Shown here piece by piece: positions 24,716 through 38,929 of a DNA stretch of 64,000 bases (the stretch's first letter is position 1; the number at the start of each line of letters is the position of its first letter). The position numbers and the translations under genes were made by a program. Source of the DNA: Torymus aiolomorphi (taxonomy: Eukaryota; Arthropoda; Insecta; Hymenoptera; Torymidae). The notes beneath the pieces were generated by a model. That model searched no databases, was not told where the DNA came from, and saw only the letters and a program-made list of their open reading frames with translations. The stretch is taken from assembly GCA_036365515.1 (NCBI GenBank), contig CM070876.1, forward strand, positions 126,057,810-126,121,809, written 5' to 3'.

Positions 24716-26605
24716 TGTCCTGTAAAGAAGAAGTTTTTCTTATTCTTTTGGCACTTCTTAAATTGTATCGGCGTTCTTGACCATGTATATAGCAACCTAA
24801 CGAGGGGCCTTGTTGTGTCTCTACAAGTAATTTTTTATATCGTGGTGCGGTTTTGTCGCGTTGTTGTTGATGTGTTTTCATGTAAATTTCTTTATTTTCT
24901 AATGATTTGTCAGGACTATTAGGTAACTTTTGTTGCTCTTTTTGGTTTCTATATAGCGTGTCATAAAAAGGTAAAATTTCATTTTTTCTGATTTCATTAT
25001 ATCTTTCTATGGTATCGGCATCGGGCTCGATAATGTGTTTCTGTAGTTCGTTATAAGGTCCATATAATAGTGTAAAAGGCGTATAGTTAGTTGTAGAGTG
25101 TATACTCTGATTGTATATTAAGAGAGCGGTGATCATAAGATTTTTCACTGTTTCTTTTGGATTTTGATTGGATAAAATACTTCATTTTTCCTTTAGGGTT
25201 GAATGCAGTCTTTCTATGGGTCCATTCGATGTGTGTCTGTTTATCGTTGTTTGATGATATTGAATTTTATGTATGCGGCAAAACTCCTTAAATACTGTTG
25301 AGTTGAATTCACTTCCGTTGTCTGTCGTAATTTTATCCGGAAAGTTATGGTGTGAGGCAAAGTGTATCAATTTGTTTATCATGGTCGTGGCATTTCCATC
25401 TGGTAGATAATAGGCTCGAGCATATTTGGAAAAAATATCTATAATTGTTAAAAATTTATCCTTGTTGAAATGAAATACGTCCATGTGTATATGTTCGAGC
25501 GGTCTTTTAGCTATAATAGGGTCGTATGTTTCTGTTTCATATGGGTTTCTCTCATACTTATGCTCTAAGCATATCTCACATTTATTTATAAAATTTTGAA
25601 TAAGTCGATCCATATTAAGTGTATAGAGTTTTCTCTTAAAGTGTAATAAGGTCTCTCGAATACCGTTATGATTTTGATTATGATATGTCTCGAGTTCTTT
25701 TATGAAATTATTTTTATCAATCGTAGGGGTATACGTGGTTGTTTTGATTAGTTTTAATTTTTCATTGAAATGATCCTTCAATATTCTATACGTAATTCTT
25801 TCCAATTCTTCGGTCGTAATGTAGATACCATATTGCTTATCGGGTTTAATATTTTCCTTGAAAAATTTAAGTAAATGTGTTTCTGCGTTTGATTTATTAA
25901 TTTTCACCGTGTATTGTACTTTAAGTTTATCTTTGTTTACTTTTAAGTTGTAATCATTTCCTCCTTTTATGATAATGCTGTAATTAAAAGCGTGAACATT
26001 TTTGTCTGTTATAGGTAGTGAAAAGGTCGGATTTTCTTCAGCTGTGTGGACTGTTGCCATGTCGTCGTCAAATATTTCGTCCATTTCTTCAGGTGTGACA
26101 GGTGCATCGTCAGGTGTTTGAGGTACCATTGAGAGTGAGTCTTTTTCTATTGTTTTATTAGCATTAATTTCAATTCGACTCAGTGCGTCGGCGACATAAT
26201 TTTCAGAACCCTTTTTGTATTTTATTATGTAATCATATTCTTCTAATCTTAGTCTCCATCTAATCAGTCTAGCGTTAGGCGTTTTTAAAGAATGGAGCCA
26301 GGTTAATGGCTTATGATCTGTTTCAATCGTAAATTTCTTACCATAGATATACGGTCTAAATTGTCTACATGCTTCCACTATTGCCAGTAATTCTTTCTCT
26401 ATCGCCGGATAGCTTTGTTCTGCTGAGTTTAATGTTCGTGAATAACACGAGATAAGATGTTGTTCTTGGGATAAAACTGCACTATTGCTAAGTTTGAGGC
26501 GTCGGTTGTGATAGTAAATGGTTTGGTGAAGTCTGGGTAGACGAGCACTGGTGCGTTAGTGATCAATTCTTTGAGTTTCTCGAACGCTTCTTTATAGTCT
26601 TTATC
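24666..26605 (-). pseudogene. pol: errantivirus-like pol remnant (RNase H and integrase)
   Basis: In sense order: an RT thumb/RNase H start (about 26,605-26,480, TTDASN), a frame slip near 26,480, RNase H end (ETDHKPLTW, about 26,310-26,290; ADALSR), an acidic linker, then integrase with its zinc-binding segment (H-x3-H ... C-x2-C, about 25,690-25,560) and DDE core: D in HMDVFHF, D in TTDNGSEF, E in GPIERLH (about 25,225). One in-frame TGA at 25,182-25,184 interrupts it just after the core; the C-terminal part continues to 24,666. Protease and RT palm are deleted. Non-functional as it stands. Confidence 0.9.
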
Positions 26606-26993
26606 TTCTGGATCTATTTTTTCTTTTTTCGTAAGACTGATTTGTCAATTGATAACATACACTTAGTCTGTTAAATAGTAACTCCTCCGAACTTGGGTCA
26701 CTGAATCTATTAACTAAGAGCGTTTTACATGCGGCATATGTAGCCGGGTTATTTGCCACTATTAGGTCTAGTGCTTCACCGCGAATCTTTGATTTGATTA
26801 ATGCGAATAATGCCTCGTTTATTGCATTATCTGCAGTCGCCATATTTTCGACGAATTTGCCGCACATTTGTATAAAGTGCGAAAGGAGTCTTGTACCTCC
26901 TTCACATATGGGGATCGCGTCGCGCCATATCGTAAGTCGCAATTTAAATTGTTCTACCGTAAGATTTTGTTGATTATCTCCGTTATTTGCCAT
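26601..26993 (-). pseudogene. gag: errantivirus-like gag, N-terminal fragment
   Basis: ATG 26,993 opens about 118 residues of an errantivirus-type gag (ESCRT-independent capsid protein by family) with MANNGDNQ, F..MCGKFVE and A..AL..LIKSKI.G.A. At about 26,635 the homology jumps straight into pol, so the frame ends in foreign residues at 26,601. The rest of gag is missing. Confidence 0.8.
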
Positions 26994-27263
26994 TTTTCTT
27001 TATCTTTGATTACGCTTCACGAAAAATCAATTGCACTTAAAAGGATAGGGTTGGGTAGGATATAGGAAATTTCAAAGACTTACTAGTTTGTCTTTAATGA
27101 TTTCGGGTGAATTTCTGCTTGCAGGTGGACTCCAATCTTGACGTTGTAGGTTCCGTAATGATGGACGTTGAAATGCCAACTGCTTCCTCGCTGAAGATTT
27201 CCGTCACCAGATTGAGGGAGAATCTGAGTTTTTGCAGCTTCACGGTCCTGTCTCCGCAGCACC
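26994..27263 (-). other. errantivirus-like 5' leader
   Basis: Between the 5' LTR and gag. In the sense direction the LTR is followed by GGTGCTGCGGAGACAGG, in the position of a tRNA primer-binding site. I did not match it to a tRNA with certainty. Confidence 0.5.
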
Positions 27264-27594
27264 AGTTATGTGGTAAGCCCCGGTCGATCACCAAGGCAAG
27301 GTAACACACACACAGGTAACACTCGCCAAAGTAAGTAATCGAACAAAGGGTGTTGATTAGAATGATTTATTAAAACGTCGTTACAGGTTGGATGCCCGAC
27401 AGAGACTGGCGATCGTCGATGCGAAGTGCAGTAAGAGAGTATAAAGAGAGTATATGTATAAAGTATATATGAAAAGTATATATTGCATCTTCATTGTCTT
27501 CTGGCTTCTCTTTGTCCATGCAGATTCCATTCGGAGCGATAAGGAGGCTGGCTGGCCGATGCGTCTAAGTACCTATGTGGTGACTCATATAACT
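27264..27594 (-). repeat. 5' LTR of the errantivirus-like element
   Basis: 331 bp, partner of 22,889-23,219. In sense it begins AGTTATATGAGTCACC and ends near CCACATAACT. Confidence 0.93.
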
Positions 27595-27598
27595 CGCG

Positions 27599-28113
27599 CG
27601 CAGCGCGCGCTCTTACCTCCATCTTGAACTCTGGAGAAACAAACTCTATGTAATGTAAATCATACAATTTATTTTTAATTTATTATTTTCCAAAATTTAA
27701 AAATGTAATATAAATGATATAAAAATATATTTCATAAAATTTCATAAAATTTTAGGTATAGTGGTAATGTAGGGCTATTGGCGAAGGATGACACTTAAAA
27801 TAACAATCCAACGCGTACATGAACAGTACCCCCAGGGTAACGTGGAAAACTGTTCGTCTCTTCAATCTTTATAGTTAATAAAGTTTATATAAAACGAATT
27901 AACGCAACACAGTTATTGGTTAAATTTAAAACATTGTTCAATATTTATAAAGTAAGTAATAAAATAAGTAATAATTTATAAGTAATAAAATAAGTGTAAT
28001 AATTTAAAATAATGAACATCAGGGTGATTTATTCTCTTATTCCAAAATATAAAATTTTTAAATTTATTTTATATGAGGCTTGACGACCGGAGCGAGTAGG
28101 GGGTACCCCCCTA

Positions 28114-28146
<33 letters not shown>
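27599..28146. other. AT-rich spacer ending in (TA)n
   Basis: No gene. An AT dinucleotide run at about 28,117-28,145 adjoins the foldback element. Confidence 0.6.
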
Positions 28147-28147
<1 letters not shown>

Positions 28148-31100
28148 GATGTTTCATGTGAAGTGAGCAGCTCAAAATTTTAAAATCGCTCAATTTTTTT
28201 TACTTTTAGTTTTTTATAAAAAAAACATGTTCCTAAAATTTTCGATCGATATTTGCATAAATAAAAAAGATATGCAACATTGAATATTATTATTTTTTGC
28301 AATTTTTGGTTAAAACCCAACTTTTGTCATTTTTTTACTCAAAATCTTGAAACTTTTTGTATAGAACATTGATTGGAAAAAAGTTTGCATTTTAGTTGTA
28401 GAATGTAGTAGTATTTATTTTATGATCTATTTTGAGAGTCTCTGATTGGTCGATTATTGATATACCTTCATCCACAAAAAAAAATGTTACGCCACAAAAT
28501 TTTTTCTCCCTTTTTGTTTTTCTTGATTTGTGAAAACATATCCTTGAAATTAAGACCTAAACGAATATCGGCCGAGCCCATAAAAAAAAGCTACAACACT
28601 TTAAAGTTTAATAAATCATTAAACTAGGCAGCCCTATGGTACTATAACTAATCAGGACTTATTCCAAGTTATGATATCCAGATTTTCATCTAACCCTCAA
28701 AGGTGTTTTCCTACCCCTACTGATGACTTGAAGTACTGTCCAAATAACCTCCTCGGCCTTTTTTGGTACACAAAGCTCCAAATATGATTATCTTAAGTAA
28801 TGCTTACGATAACCACTATTGTCTATGCAAGCAGATTAATTTTGTTTGTCAGACAATTTCTCTTCATAAATCTGTTAAAGTAGTAGAACTACACTCTTTT
28901 TCTGTTCCATTCAATGTCTTTTCATTAACCTGTAAATAGTAAAAATCAGTTTTACGCAAAGAAATTACTATTTTTTAATATTTATTCCGATATAAGAAAA
29001 CTTCGACAAAATTTCTAATGTATTATAATTTTATTATTCGAGATTTTATTTGTAATTGTTTCTGTACTTATAAAAATATGCATTTTTAATAATACAAGCA
29101 TTAAGAATTTTATTAAATAAGTACACATACCTTTATAACTCAGAAATAAATGATCGGTTCTGGTAAAATTGTACACGTTCAAAACTTCTCAATGAAATTT
29201 ACTTGGCAAATACTCTAATTTCCAAGTATAAAAGTGTCGCTTGAAAATTAATAAAAATGAGGATCAAAGTTCCTTATTGTTCTGGATTTACCACCTGAAA
29301 ATAAGTTAAATATAACCATAAAGAATCAATGTTGACATTGATTCTTTGCATTTAGATTTTGTCAATTTTTTAAAATTATACTTATCTGACAAATAGTCCA
29401 TATGAAGATTATCTGTGAAAAGATTTTTTAGTACTATTTACTATTCTATATAATTGAAAATTCTTCTGTTATCAATATAAAATTTCAACTATATAAATAA
29501 GCAAACCACTATTCACTACGAGAGACTCAGGGTTCTGGAACACCAATTTTCTTGAAAATGGCAAAGGTTATAGGTAATATCACACCATGAACCTCTGCAG
29601 AGTTAATATCGCCTTCCCAGAAAAAAGCTGCAGCCATTCTAATTTTTAAAAACTGGAAAAATGTGTACGATATTCACATTTTTTTGCATTTTCTGCTCTT
29701 TGTGCTGCAAAAAAAAATATTCAATTAATTATATGAATAAAATATACATAAATTATGTTAAATATTAAGATTCAAAAGAATTAGTTTAAAAAATTTTATT
29801 ACCTAAATATATCACAGTTTTTGCGATATTTCCATTATTTTTGGTTTACATCTCCAATGTAAGATTAAATGCCAAGACAGAGCTCATTCTTTTTGTACAG
29901 GCATTTATGAATTTTTAATTTTACCATGCATTGAAGAAAATTAAATATTATTTAGCATAAATTAAGTGGCTTGATATCCACAATCCAAACTATCCCTTCT
30001 TTTCGATAAACTCCCCATAGCATCTCAATGAAATTGCTCTTTGATATTAGAGGAGGTTGTCTGTCTACTTCCACATCCTAAAAAAAGACAAAACACAGAA
30101 AGAACCTATTTCTTTTTTTTTAAATAAATATGTTGAATCTCCTCAAAAACTTTTGAGGTTACTCATACTTATCTGAAAATTGTTGTCCTAGTGATGCTCC
30201 TGTTTGTCCTGTGATTTGAAAACAACTGGTTGTCTGAAGTTCCATTTGATCAAGCCCTTGAGTTTTGCTGTCACCTGTCAGCTGTCAGTGACGTATAAGT
30301 ACACATATAGAGTTAGCGAACAGTTTATGTCAATCGACTCCGCTAGCTGACGACTATAAATTCGAGCCTTAGGGTGCGCTCCCATGCGTTTCGTAAAATT
30401 AAACGGAACGACTAAATCGGAGTGAACTTGCAATTCGAATAATGGCGCGCGGATTTCCGTTACCCTTAGGGTGCGCTCCCATGTGTTACGGAAAAACTTA
30501 CGGAATGGTAAAATCGTAATGGCGGTGATGCGAAATTTAAAATGTGTTAACTAAATGATTAAATAATACGTAGTAAATGTGGATCTGATTAGTTATATTA
30601 TCATATTAATAAATAAAAACATTAATAGTGTTAATAACAATAAAATAATTAATTCCATAAAAGTTACTCGCAATTAATAACATTACATATTTACAATTTT
30701 TTAATATTCACTTTGTGCACAATCTAATTGATATTTATCATCTTTTTCTTATTAAAAACATTGTTCATCAACAATAAACAATGTTGTTTAACAGTATGTA
30801 CATGGTAATAATTCATAATCAGCGGGCCCATTCCGTACGAAAATTTCAACACCCTATTCCCATGGAGTACTTTTTTTTTAGCGGAATGGTTTTCTAACCT
30901 CACTTTCAGTTAAAACTTATCAAAATTTGTTGATATAATACTAAAATTGCATTAGAATATATTAAAAAACAACAATTTAATAAATACTGAACAAAATAAA
31001 ATTATGTTCCCTACAAATTTTGATAAGTTTTAACCGAAAGTGAGGTTAGAAAACCATTCCGCTAAAAAAAAGTACTCCACGGGAACAGGGCTTTGTAAAA

Positions 31101-32167
31101 ACGTAACGGAAATCCACGCGCCATTATTCGAATTACAAGTTCACTCCGATTTTGTCGTTCCGTTAAATTTTACGGAACGCATGGGATCGCACCCTAAGGC
31201 TCGAATTTATAATCGTCAGCTAGCGGAGTCGATTGACATAAACTGTTCGCTAAGTCTATATGTGTACTTATACATCACTGACAGCTGACAGGTGACAGCA
31301 AAACTCAAGGGCTTGATCAAATGGAACTTCAGACAACCAGTTGTTTTCAAATCACAGAACAAAAAGGAGCATCGCCAAGCTAACAATTTTCAGATAAGTA
31401 TGAGTAACCTCAAAAGTTTTTGAGGAGACTCAACATATTTATTTTAAAAAAAAAGAAATAGGTTCTTTGTGTATTTTGTCTTTTTTTAGGACGTGGAAGT
31501 AGACAGACAACCTCATCTAATATCAAAGAGCAATTTCATTGAGATGCAATGGGAAGTTTATCGAAAAGAAGGGATAGTTTGGATTGTAGATATCAAGCCA
31601 CTGAATTTATGTTAAATAATATTTAATTTTCTTCAATGCATGGTAAAATTAAAAATTCATAAATGCCTGTACAAAAAGAATGAGCTGTGTTTTGGCATTT
31701 AATCTTACATTGGAGATGTAAACCAAAAATAATGGAAATATCTCAAAAACTGTGATATATTTAGGTAATAAAATTTTTTAAACTAATTCTTTTGAATCTT
31801 AATATTTAACATAATTTATGTATATTTTATTCATATAATTAATTGAATATTTTTTTTTGCAGCACAAAGAGCAGAAAATGCAAAAAAATGTGAATATCGT
31901 ACAGATTTTTCCAGTTTTTAAAAATTAGAATGGCTGCAGCTTTTTTCTGGGGAGGCGGTATTAACTCTGCAGAGGTTCATGGTGTGATATTACCTACAAC
32001 CTTTGCCATTTTGAAGAAAATTGGTGTTCCAGAACCCTGAGTCTCTCGTAGTGAATAGTGGTTTGCTTATTTATATAGTTGAAATTTTATATTGATAACA
32101 GAAGAATTTTCAATTATATAGAATAGTAAATAGTACTGAAAAATCTTTTCACAGATAATGTTTATAT

Positions 32168-34822
<2,655 letters not shown>

Positions 34823-35158
34823 ATATGGACTATTTGTCAGATAAGTATAATTGAACAAAAATTGAAAAAATCTAAATGCAAAGAATCAATGTCAACATTG
34901 ATTCTTTGTGGTTATATTTAAATTATTTTCAGGTGGTGAATCCAGAACAATAAGGAACTTTGATCCTCATTTTTATTAATTTTCAAGCGACACTTTTATA
35001 CTTGGAAATTAGAATATTTGCCAAGTAAATTTCATTGAGAAGTTTTGAACGTGTACAATTTTACCAGAACCGATCATTTATTTCTCAGTTATAAAGGTAT
35101 GTGTACTTATTTAATAAAATTTTAAAATTTTGAGCTGCTCACTTCACATGAAACATCC

Positions 35159-35432
35159 ATATATATATGATATGTTGGTAAATTAGTACTTTTGAGGAGA
35201 TGTGAATCTTTCGCTCAGAGTTCGGACAATGTGACTAAAGAAATAATGACCCTCAGGTTACCGACTCTGGGAAAAGAGGGTATAGATTTCTCCTCAAAAG
35301 TCGCGATTCTTGCTTTGAGAAATTTGAGGAGTCTCTTCAAAATGCCGACATCTCTTCAAAAGTACCGATCTATACGTTGATATCTCTTCAAATATACCAA
35401 TAAACATACATAAACCCCGATAAGTATATACA

Positions 35433-35466
<34 letters not shown>
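35159..35466. other. short spacer with CTCTTCAAAAGTACCGA repeats and (CA)n
   Basis: Several imperfect copies of TCTCTTCAAAAGTACCGA-like sequence lie between 35,185 and 35,400, then CA repeats at about 35,430-35,467. No gene. Confidence 0.5.
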
Positions 35467-35470
<4 letters not shown>

Positions 35471-36469
35471 ATGTTCAAAAAGTTCCGGAACGGTTAAATA
35501 ACTCGTCGGAAAAGCATTTCAGCTTAAAATACCAAATGGGGAAAATTTAAGATTTTGAAAAGCTATCTGGTGGAATTGTCGTTTTTTGGGACCTTCTATA
35601 ATTTTGGGCCTTGTAAGTTCCAAGATAAATTTTTTAAATGGGAACCCCTATTTTTTCCTCCAAATTCTTTTTCGGCAGCTAATTTTACGTTCAGATAGGT
35701 ATTTTTGATGGCATCCCGGGCCAGTTATTGGGCCTTGTGGGCCCAATGTATGTTTTTTCCTACAAAAATGTGTTATTTTACGTGGGTAGTGGTTTTACAG
35801 CAGATTTTCATATTTTATTCAAAAACATTAAGATTAAGGCCCAAAAACTTGTCTTGGGGGCCTTATGGGACTAATATCGACCTTCTCTCCGATAATAAGC
35901 TTTAGGGATTATTCCCCACTTCATAATTAGAAATATCAAAGTTTGAGACCCTAAACCTGATTTGGGCCTCATCAGTCTAATACCTGATTTTTTAATTGGT
36001 AAGCAGCTATAAACTTGTGTAAGGGAAAAGAGATATTGGGTTCGGAAGGCCCAAAGCGTTCAAGAAATCTCGGAACGGGGGAGAAAGTCGAAGAATAACC
36101 GTCGGACAGAAAATTGTTTGGGACTAAACTTATAGAATTTTTCCCTGGCTATCACTTCATAACCTTGGATTTGACCTTGACTTTGACCTGTTAGGTCATT
36201 TGAAGGTTATGTCATTTTTTTTTAAATGGAACCATATATTTTCGACACCGGGAACGGAAAGAGCGAGAAATTCTACGTTTGATGACCTTGCCTTGCCTCT
36301 TCATGACCTTATGGTCAAGGACAAGGTCAAATAATAAGCTGTCCCGGCATAGCTGAATAACTTAGAAAATAAGAGTGGGACAGAAAATCGTTTAGAACTA
36401 AACTTGTGGAATTCGTCCCAGGGTACGACTTTGTGACTTGTATTTGACCTCGAAATTAAAATAAACGTG

Positions 36470-36730
36470 CCAATTAAGGCAAGATAGAACTAACCGGTTA
36501 AGGTAAGCTAGAAGGTAATCCAATCAGTTAAGGCAAAGTAAAAATTAACTCAAACAGAACAGAAATGAAAAGGCAAGGTGGGGAAGGAACCCAGTCGGTT
36601 AAGGCCAGATTTCAAGTAACCCAGCCGGTTAAGGCAAGGTGGGGAAGGAACCCAGTCGGTTAAGGCCAGATTTCAAGTAACCCAGCCGGTTAAGGCAAGG
36701 TGGGGAAGGAACCCAGCCGGTTAAGGCAAG
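36470..36730. repeat. tandem repeat, CCAGCCGGTTAAGGCAAGGT unit
   Basis: A unit of about 67 bp (GGTTAAGGCAAGGTGGGGAA then GGTTAAGGCCAGATTTCAAG) is repeated about two and a half times, with degenerate GGTTAAGG copies before it. Confidence 0.85.
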
Positions 36731-36757
36731 ATAGAAAATAAATTTCAAATCAAATAT

Positions 36758-37098
36758 TTAAAGTAAATGTTCGATCTGTCCACGATTAACATTTTGACAA
36801 TGTGCTAAGGGGTGGTAAAAAGCATCTATTGCATGTCGAATCAGTTCTGGATCAATATTTTGTATTTCCTGTCTGATACGTCGTAGATGTTCTTCGATAC
36901 TTGTAGGCTTTGTCCAATATACTCTATCCTTCAAATAGCCGCATAAAAAGTAGTCAAGTGGGGTGAGATCGGGTGATCTTGCTGGTCATTCGATCGACCC
37001 TCTTCTTCCAATTCATCTTGCTGGGAACACATCATTTAAGTATGCTCGAACATCGCGTCCGTAATGTGGAGGAGCTCCGTCCTGTCGTAACCATTTCG
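36758..37098 (-). pseudogene. mariner-like (IS630-Tc1 superfamily) transposase, C-terminal part
   Basis: The minus-strand frame has QDGAPPHY (second catalytic Asp), then PARSPDLTPLDYFLCGYLKD (third acidic site and the conserved SPDL block), and ends at TAA 36,758-36,760. Two in-frame TGA codons occur where this family normally has Trp (after FPAR, and before PARSPDL), i.e. single-base TGG to TGA changes. The N-terminal DNA-binding part and first Asp are missing. This is probably the source family of the two foldbacks. Confidence 0.85.
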
Positions 37099-37562
37099 AA
37101 TTATGAAGTGGGGAATAACCCCTAAACCTTATTATCGGAGAAAAGACCGATATTAGTCCTATAAGGCCCCTAAACAAGTTTTTGGGCCTTAATCTTAATC
37201 TTTTTGAATAAAATATGAAAATATGCTGTAAAACCACTACCCGCGTAAAATAAAACATTTTTATAGGAAAAAAACATACATTGGGCCCACAAGGCCCAAA
37301 AACTGGCCCAGGATGCCATCAAAAATACCTATCTGAACGTAAAATTGGCTGCTGAAAAAAAATTTGGAGGAAAAAATAGGGGTTCCCATTTAAAAAAATT
37401 ATCTTGGGACTTAGAAGGCCCAAAATTGTAGTAGGTCCCAAAAAACGGCAATTCCACCAGATAGCTTCTTCAAAATCCTAAATTTTCCCCATTTGGTGTT
37501 TTAAGCGAAAATGCTTTCCCGACGAGTTATTTAACCGTTCCGGAACTTTTTGAACACCCCTG

Positions 37563-38340
37563 CATATATATATATCTACCTATATTATATAGATGTTAGT
37601 ATTGTTTTTGAACATCAGCCCCCCACCCCCCTCTGCCCCCCTCCGCCCCCAGCCCCCTCAAAATAACGTAAAAATCAGCGTATTTCTATGAGTTTTTTTA
37701 TATTAAAATAGCCTCTGAGCCCCCCCCCCCCTTCCCCCTCTCATATTCATTTTTTTCTTTAATCGTATTTATCATCTAGGTATACATGCGACAAAGATCT
37801 TTTTTCTCACACCACGCGTAAAGTATTGTGTTTTCACATTGACGTCAGGGAGTCTCGCTTAGCTCGGGCCATACTTAATTATAAACGGCACTAATCACAT
37901 CGGAAAAAAATAGACATACGAGCATAGGCTTCGCAGTTTCTAGGAATGAGGTTATGTGACGTTTTCGACTCTGAAATTAAAGATTAAGCACAAATAACTT
38001 TCTGTAAGGCATATGGGAAAATTGTATATTGTCTCCAAACAATGAGGACCATTGATATTTTTTTTTAACACAAATAAGTCTATTTTTCCACGCCACCCAA
38101 GAGGTAGATAGATAGGCGCGCTTTTTTTATAGAGGTTTCCCTTTTTTTACTATCTTTGAATTCATTTTCCATTAAATATTTCATTGTTTTTTCATAATAA
38201 AAAGTTAGTAAAAAATGGCCTATTCCTCTGTTAAAAGAAATGTAAAATTTTGAAGTATTACTTTTGTTCTATTAAATAAACATATGTTATATTTTTAAAC
38301 ATTTTTATAGTTATTTAATTAACATAAATTTTAAGTTTGA
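37563..38340. other. spacer with poly-C runs
   Basis: Pyrimidine-rich runs (about 37,618-37,665 and 37,720-37,740, including 12-13 consecutive C). No gene. Confidence 0.5.
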
Positions 38341-38539
38341 AAGTCATTCAAAGCTTTTGAACTTCATATTCATTTCAAAGGTCGCTCAAAATATGACGCT
38401 AAAAATATTAATTATGAAGGTCGCTGAAAGCAGACGAAAACTTAATTCGAAACCTGTTGTTGAACTCTGAAAGTAGATCGATTTTGAAGGTTAAGCAAAA
38501 GATCAGTTGTCAATTTTATAAAGTTTGTTGAAAGTTAAT

Positions 38540-38895
38540 CAATTTTGGAAGTCTGATAGCAGACCGATTTTGAAGGTCGTTGATAGCAAACCGATTTTGG
38601 AGGTCGCTGATAGCAGACCAATTTTTGAAAGATAATAAATTTTGGAGGTCTGATAGTAGACCAATTTTGACGGTCGCTGATAGCAGACCAATTTTTGAAA
38701 GTTAATCAATTTTGGAGGTCTGATAGCAGACCGATTTTGAAGGTCGCTGATAGCAGACAAATTTCTGAAAGTTAATGAATTTTGGAGGTTTGATAGCAGG
38801 CCGATTTTGGAGGTCGCTGGTAGCAGACCAATTTTTGAAAGTTAATCAATTTTAGAGGTCTAATAGCAGACAGATTTTGAAGGTCGTTGATAGTA
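38540..38895. repeat. minisatellite, ~96-bp unit
   Basis: Four or so copies of a unit containing GGAGGTCTGATAGCAGACCG, ATTTTGAAGGTCGCTGATAG and AGACCAATTTTTGAAAGTTA, with degenerate copies from about 38,340. The minus-strand frame here is a repeat artefact. Confidence 0.85.
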
Positions 38896-38929
38896 CAATA
38901 AAATGTTCAGCAGTATTTTGGAAAGAAGA

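Larger units (their letters stand above)
22889..27594 (-). mobile_element. errantivirus-like LTR retroelement, internally deleted
   Basis: Two 331-bp LTRs (22,889-23,219 and 27,264-27,594) flank gag, RNase H, integrase and env on the minus strand. The four bases CGCG lie on both sides (22,885-22,888 and 27,595-27,598) and read as a target duplication; a short purine-pyrimidine target suits errantiviruses. In the sense direction each LTR starts AGTTATATGAG. The LTRs differ at only a few sites, so the insertion is fairly recent, yet most of gag and all of protease and RT are absent. It cannot move alone. Confidence 0.93.
35467..37562. mobile_element. mariner-like foldback element 2, with transposase remnant
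   Basis: Arms of about 550 bp (35,467-36,010 and 37,090-37,562) start with CAGGATGTTCAAAAAGTTCC and are relatives of the arms at 21.3-22.6 kb. The centre contains a tandem repeat and the C-terminal part of a DDE transposase. TA flanks are not clean here (CA microsatellite on the left). Confidence 0.88.

Noticed and set aside
38540..38895. CRISPR-like array
   Set aside because: Units are about 96 bp with no constant-repeat/variable-spacer pattern; it is a minisatellite in a eukaryote.
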